Shown here in pieces: positions 58,555-64,000 of a DNA stretch of 64,000 nucleotides. The notes beneath the pieces were generated by a model, which was given only the letters and a program-made list of their open reading frames with translations, searched no databases and was not told where the DNA came from. Origin of the DNA: Trema orientale (taxonomy: Eukaryota > Streptophyta > Magnoliopsida > Rosales > Cannabaceae). The translations under genes and the position numbers were made by a program. The stretch lies in contig JXTC01000023.1 in the NCBI GenBank assembly GCA_002914845.1, forward strand, positions 866,616 to 930,615, given 5' to 3'. How positions within the stretch are numbered: the stretch's first letter is position 1; every line of letters starts with the position of its first letter.

Positions 58555-58855
58555 NNNNNNNNNNNNNNNNNNNNNNNNNNNNNNNNNNNNNNNNNNNNNN
58601 NNNNNNNNNNNNNNNNNNNNNNNNNNNNNNNNNNNNNNNNNNNNNNNNNNNNNNNNNNNNNNNNNNNNNNNNNNNNNNNNNNNNNNNNNNNNNNNNNNNN
58701 NNNNNNNNNNNNNNNNNNNNNNNNNNNNNNNNNNNNNNNNNNNNNNNNNNNNNNNNNNNNNNNNNNNNNNNNNNNNNNNNNNNNNNNNNNNNNNNNNNNN
58801 NNNNNNNNNNNNNNNNNNNNNNNNNNNNNNNNNNNNNNNNNNNNNNNNNNNNNNN
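58555..58855. other. Assembly gap (301 N)
   Basis: A run of N. Frames listed across it are meaningless. It lies between the hAT terminus and the transposase start. Confidence 1.
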
Positions 58856-58895
58856 TATAATTTTAATATCCATATTTTTAATATAGAATACGGAT

Positions 58896-60414
58896 ATGTC
58901 AAAAAATATCCCTATTGATTTGCAAATGGATGACGACCAAATTCGCATAGCTGAAGAGGGTGACTAAGTCCCCGAAATGCAAACTAATTCAAATGCTAGT
59001 AGAAGTTGTTAACAATTTTAAGATAGTTGTTCGCCGAGGATAATAAACGTACTGTTGAAATTATTAGAGATAGAATTTTAAATGTTGTTGAAGAATATGA
59101 TATAGCGAACTACATTATCTCTATCACTTTAGATAATGCTACCGCAAACACAAAGGCCATAAAATTACTTAGCAATTTGGTAAGTTCATATATCGGAGGA
59201 TTCTTACTGCATCAATGTTGTGCATGTCACATTATCAACTTTATCGTCAAATCATTTATGGATGTTATAAGTGTATATATTGAAAATATTCGATCTACTA
59301 TTGCTTATATTCATGCTTCTAATCTACACATTGCCGAATTTAAAAGATATTGCATAGCTCAAAGGTTAAAACAAAGAAAATTCCAAGTTGAGATGCCTGT
59401 AAGGTGGAATTCCACTTATTTAATGTTGAAAAATGCATTACCATATAAAATTACAATTACTATGTTTTACAATTCAAAAATAGGTTCATTAGTATTAAAA
59501 ACTGAAGATTGGTTTATTTACGAAAAATTTATACACTTTTTAGACGTTTTTTATGAAGGTACTGTTGCATTATCTGGTATTTATTATCCTACTTCTCCAA
59601 TTATTTTACATCATATCTTTTTTATTGCTGAAATATTTTGTAAGGAAAGATGTGACCCTATATTCAAACCAATTATAACACGTATGCAAGAAATATTTTT
59701 GAAATATTGGTTTTCAATTTCTTTATTATATTTATTTGCTTTTATTTTAGATCATAGGGGTAAATTAAATGGTTTTTGTAATTTAATTAGCTACATTGCT
59801 ACATGTTTTGAGATAGATTATAATTCTGAATATACAAATACTTGCGACAAGTTTTTTGAAGTGTATAATACATATGAGGCTGAGTTTGGCAAAACATGTA
59901 GTCAACAACAACACACTTCACAACAAACTGAAGAAAAATTAAAGAATAAGTATTTTTAGAGTATGATAGGTTCTCATTCTCAAGGGCGTAGTCGTGGCTC
60001 ATCATCAACATCATGAAGTTCAAGTCAATCACTACTACCAATGAATCCACTGCAATTCTCTGAGCTTAACCAGTATATTCAGCTAGATTCTGATATCGAC
60101 CCCGATGATGATAACTTCAAAGTTTTGGACTGGTGGCAAAAGCATCAATCAAGTTCCCACTGCTTTCATAATTAGCCCGTGACATTTTAACAATTCTGGT
60201 GTCCACGATTTCTTTAGAGTTTGCTTTCAGCATGAATCAGATGATAGTAGATGAGCGGAGGACTTTGTTGGCCCCTAAAATGGTTGAGGTGCTAGTATGT
60301 GTTAAAAATTGGGAACAAGCGGCAAAGCGAAATCAAGGAACTATTCGTATTTGTAATAAAAAATTGGCCGAAAATTTCAATAACTTGTATATGAACGATG
60401 ATGATGAGTCATAA
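58896..60414 (+). pseudogene. hAT transposase (RICESLEEPER-like)
   Basis: A probable start at 58896 is followed by an acidic stretch and a stop near 58965. The BED zinc finger and first core part that should come next are missing. The frame resumes at 59027 with the core: ITLDNATANTKAIKLL, HQCCACHIINFIVKSF and EMPVRWNSTYLML, then the hAT-like region (DUF4413 type) to 59959. The C-terminal dimerisation block continues at 60060-60414 with LDWWQKHQSS and AFSMNQMIVDERRTLL, crossing frame breaks. Family members are DNA-cutting transposases; this one cannot be complete. Confidence 0.85.
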
Positions 60415-60419
60415 ACTCA

Positions 60420-61435
60420 TAATTAATAATATACTAGTTTTTTCAAGTAATAATTTGAACGATAATGCTATGAATTAATACTATACACTCATATAGTCAA
60501 TTATTTTGAGAAAATTTTTGAATATTCCTGGGCCAATCTTCCGCTGCGAAAATCATTTTTAATTCCAACACCATGTACTATGGAGTTGGAGTTTGCTACA
60601 TGACTAGATTATATTTAGAGATTTTTGGAAATTAAAAAGTTCCTAAAGAACACCTAAGGATTTTTTTTGTGGTAAAAGAATACCCATGAATAATCACGAA
60701 GAAGAAATTTTTTTCCTTTTCATATTCATTACTTTTATTTTAATTTCTACTCATTACCCATCAAAATAGTTTAGTAATGGAAGAACTTAATGGCGAAGAT
60801 CGATACGCCATGGTTTTGGAATATTAGGGATGCAAATACCAAAATGAAAAAGCTAGGGACCAATATGCCAAAGGAGTGTAAGTTTGGGGACCAATGACGC
60901 CAAAAAGTCTTTTGGCAATAAGGGACATGCTACTCCTTATTCAGTTTCCTAGATACCATGAAGATGTTTAAAATCTGCATAATCTAATCTAATTCCCACA
61001 AAGTGATCCAATCTAATCCCCATAAGAGATCAATCAAGGAATAATCTAGTGAGGCCAACCAGCCTTATCAATACATGCTAGTCAATACAACTAGGAACGA
61101 TTCTTTGCTATTGAAATACTCCATAATCCTACACTGGGTCAGCGTATCTAAACTTTTTTATACATATATATTATGTCAAGTATTTCATGTCTTTGCTTGC
61201 TAGCTTGATCACCGAGACTTAAGCATTAGAAAGTCATTGGTCAGAACTCCTTTTGCCTAGACCTCTTGTTTTGTGGTTTTCACTCTACTAATAATGAACA
61301 ACATTGGGAATTTTTTTATCGACAGAAAATTTTGAAAAGAAATATCCTCAAAAACATTATTAATAGATAAATTAGGTAAAATATGCATCATAAGAGGCAT
61401 ATTTTAGCCCATATACTTCGAAAAGAGTGCTCCAA
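60420..61435. other. Intergenic stretch, nothing recognised
   Basis: No gene-like frame. 60855-60945 repeats short GGGACCAAT words like those near 46610-46640, a common dispersed plant repeat. Confidence 0.45.
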
Positions 61436-61439
61436 TATT

Positions 61440-63120
61440 TTCGGAGGGAGAATTACCACTTGGAACCCCTAACAGCTTGTCAGCTAAATTTTCTAATTTA
61501 GAGAAAATCGTAGTAGGTCAACTATCTGAAAATAATGAAGAGTTGAAGCTGAAGTTGCAGTTTCATGTAATGAAGTCGAATTTTGAGTTCAAGGTGAAAA
61601 AGTCAAGCAAAGACTGTTAGTTTATAACATATATTGATGACAATTGTGTATGGAAATTGAGAGCTACAAACGTAGAGCAATCTGACATGTTTGAGGTACG
61701 AAGATATATGCCTAAACACATATGTTCATTGGCAATAAGGCATAAGGACAACCAACAAGTAGTACCACGAGTTATTGGACATTACATTACGAGAAAGTAA
61801 ACAAATCCAGCCAACTATAATGATGCCTCTCAATCAATAATGGGCGATTTCTCTAAACACTATGAGAATAATATGACGTATGAAAAGGTATAGAGGTGTA
61901 GAGAAAAAACACTTGTATATGTCAGGGAAGTAATAGATGGTTCATACCAAAAGCTATCATCTTACCTATATATGTTTGAGAAGACCAATCCAAGAACAAT
62001 AACTTATTGAGAAACCGATGAGATAGGACGTTTGAAGTATTTCTTCATGTTACTGGGTGCACCTATTCGGGGCTTGAGAGTGTATGTTATCATATACTAT
62101 GTGTGGATGGATCTTTCTAGAAAACAAACTGTAGAGGGACAATGTTAGCTACTATTGAGTAAAGTACAAACAGGCAGTTGTATCCTATTGTATTTGGAGT
62201 AGTCGACTTAGATAATAACGAATCTTGGATGTATTTTATCGTAAAATTAAAGGAAGCAATTAGAGACGTTAAGAACTTGGTCTTCATATCAAACCGACAC
62301 CCAAGTATTGCAAATGCATTGGCAATTGTGTTCCCCAAAGCAAACCATGGAGCTTGCATACGTCATGTTAGTATAAATATCCATGCAAAATTCAAGGATG
62401 ATAATTGCCACAATGAATACTTCTTGGCAGCAAAATCCTATCGGATGAGTGCTTTTCTTCATCATTTTGAGAAGATCAAGGTCAAAGATCAAGCCATTGC
62501 TAATTATTAAAAAGAAATAGGTATTGAGAAATGGAGTCGTGCAAACTTCTCTAGCCTTCGTTACAACATCATGACAAGTAATAATGTTGAGAGCTTTAAC
62601 AACACTAGTAGAGATGCATCAAAGTATCCAATCAAAACTTTGGCAGAGTTTCTGAGGTATACACTACAAACTTGGTTCTTTGAAAGACGAATCTTGGCCA
62701 CTACAAGTTTTATGTCATAGACGCTAACAAAGATGGTCAAGTTAACTTATAGACAAAGACTTGTAGTTGTAGAAAGTTTGATTTGACAGGTCTAACATGT
62801 ACGAATGTATTGGCCACTACTCTAAGTCAATGCATCAATCCATATACCTTGTGTTACCGGTATTATATAGTTGATGCATGGCTGCACTTATACGTAGAGA
62901 CTATATATCCAGTAGGAAATGAAGAAGAATGGGATGTACCAGATATTATTAGCAGATATATGGTGGAACTATCTCCTTATAAACCAAAGGCTGGTTGGCC
63001 GAAAATAAAACGTGGAAAGTCACAGGGGGAGAAGAGCCAAATGTAATGCCATTGTAGCCGTTACGGGGGAAATGGCCACAATCGGACAACTTATAGATAC
63101 ATGATGTCTACAACTTCAAA
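61440..63120 (+). pseudogene. Mutator-like (MULE) transposase
   Basis: Plus-strand fragments in order: a MuDR-type N-terminal domain near 61560-61790 (CVWKLRAT, RYMPKHICS), the transposase core from about 62095 (VDGSF, stop, RGTMLAT, then PIVFGVVDLDNNESWMYF, KLKEAI) and a SWIM-type zinc finger near 62760-62815. The second catalytic aspartate, in the ISDRH motif of relatives, is asparagine (ISNRH), and the SWIM finger lacks its histidine (CTN for CPH). Several stops break the frame. Terminal repeats are not identified. Confidence 0.85.
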
Positions 63121-63269
63121 GCAAGTATTAGTACATGCAATAACAAGAAATGAGGTATCCTGAGTATTATGCAATGATAATTTAAAGATGTAATGGTACT
63201 TTCATATTTTCGTTGTTTGGTCATAATATTTAGTTACTATATTAATACATATTTAGTTAATTAAATACC

Positions 63270-63710
63270 ATCAAATTCTCCTCGAAATGCTATCGAATTC
63301 TCCTCGAATATCATTGAAATCATATCAGATTATTGTCAAAATCTGGATTCCAAATTGAGGAAAAAAAACCAGAGGACATATTTTTAAACTATCGAAAGTA
63401 TAGTGGTCAAACTTTTACCATCAAAATGTGTCGAATAGCATCGAAATATACTTGATATGCATCAAGAATTCGATGTCATCATATGTAAGAATGAAGTCTT
63501 CTAAATATGGTCAAAAACAATTAAACTTAAGCCGAGATATCGTCAAATTCAAGACGAATTTTCATCGAATACAGTCGAATATTCGACTATTGTTTACGTA
63601 TTAATATATTTTTGTTTTTTCATCGAATATTATTGAAATTTCATCAAATTGCATAGAAATATGCATCAAATGTGCATCGAATCTCGACTGTGTTTAAACC
63701 TGAATTATAT
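63270..63710. repeat. Degenerate ATCGAAT-rich repeat tract
   Basis: About 25 short words of the type CATCGAAT, TCGAAAT and ATCAAAT recur with irregular spacing, in the 3' flank of the MULE. It could be a subterminal region. No frame. Confidence 0.55.
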
Positions 63711-64000
63711 CTCATTCGTTTTGACTTTAAATATTAAATTGATTTTTGACTGAAACATAATTCATATACATTACATCATCAACCTTGTCCCAAAATATAT
63801 TATTTACATAAAAGAGCAAACCTAACAACTATGGCTCTATATTCTGGTAAAATAAATCTACACATAATTTGTCTCTTGAATATTGAATAACATCATTAAC
63901 AACACCGGACACTGGTATATCAACTAACATACATTCCAAGTATTTGATAACAAAAACGTTGCAATCTCCACTCCGAAGACAGATAAATCTAGTTATTGTC
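63711..64000. other. Nothing recognised at the right edge
   Basis: AT-rich DNA, no supported frame or bounded repeat before the window ends. Confidence 0.5.

Larger units (their letters stand above)
58314..60417 (+). mobile_element. hAT transposon, internally deleted
   Basis: The left end TAGAGCTGTCAAAATGGG is typical of plant hAT termini, and GGCCCG-rich subterminal repeats follow to 58470. A decayed hAT transposase lies inside. A gap of N covers 58555-58855. No matching right terminus is found inside the window, so the 3' end is lost or undetected. Confidence 0.75.

Noticed and set aside
58303..58948. Frames across the N gap
   Set aside because: Most residues are undefined.

Overview
The window is plant nuclear DNA, most likely from an angiosperm. 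It is AT-rich and gene-poor, full of nested Ty1/copia and Ty3/gypsy retrotransposons with methionine-initiator primer sites, CACTA, Harbinger, hAT and MULE remnants, a tRNA-derived SINE and solo LTRs. The sequence alone does not identify the species. One intact protein gene is visible: a single-exon NFD4/nodulin-like major facilitator protein of 581 residues at 12723-14468. A second copy at 24441-31391 is a pseudogene, broken by an 11-bp deletion, a nonsense change and a copia insertion.

Layout. 979-6668 is a degenerate Tat-type gypsy element on the minus strand. 7350-12100 holds DNA-transposon debris: CACTA-like repeats, a foldback, GTAAC-rich repeats, a partial long LTR and a Harbinger MITE. 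12480-18960 is locus 1 of a segmental duplication, carrying the intact gene, a SINE, a CACTA element that contains a solo LTR, and another solo LTR. 18786-19918 is a tandem duplication with an N at its junction. 20132-22470 is a degenerate ~100-bp tandem repeat split by a solo LTR. 24200-32330 is locus 2, with the pseudogene and a 5.2-kb copia element. 32520-41530 is an older copia element whose RNase H region was split by two later insertions; one of these contains a very large inverted repeat. 43559-46529 is a degenerate PIF/Harbinger element. 47978-57693 looks like a plus-strand Sire-like copia broken by a minus-strand copia. 58314-60417 is an internally deleted hAT and 61440-63120 a dead MULE.

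The two duplicated loci act as empty sites for each other. That fixes the exact ends and target duplications of five insertions and shows they all came after the duplication. Nearly every transposon reading frame is broken, and in the 25776-31007 copia each stop I located can be explained by one C-to-T or G-to-A change, as expected of methylated, silenced DNA. No tRNA, rRNA or CRISPR locus was seen. The structures that known families explain least are the ~640-bp-arm hairpin at 34596-36067 and the palindromic unit with a primer-site-like sequence at 33370-33764. All alignments were done by eye.
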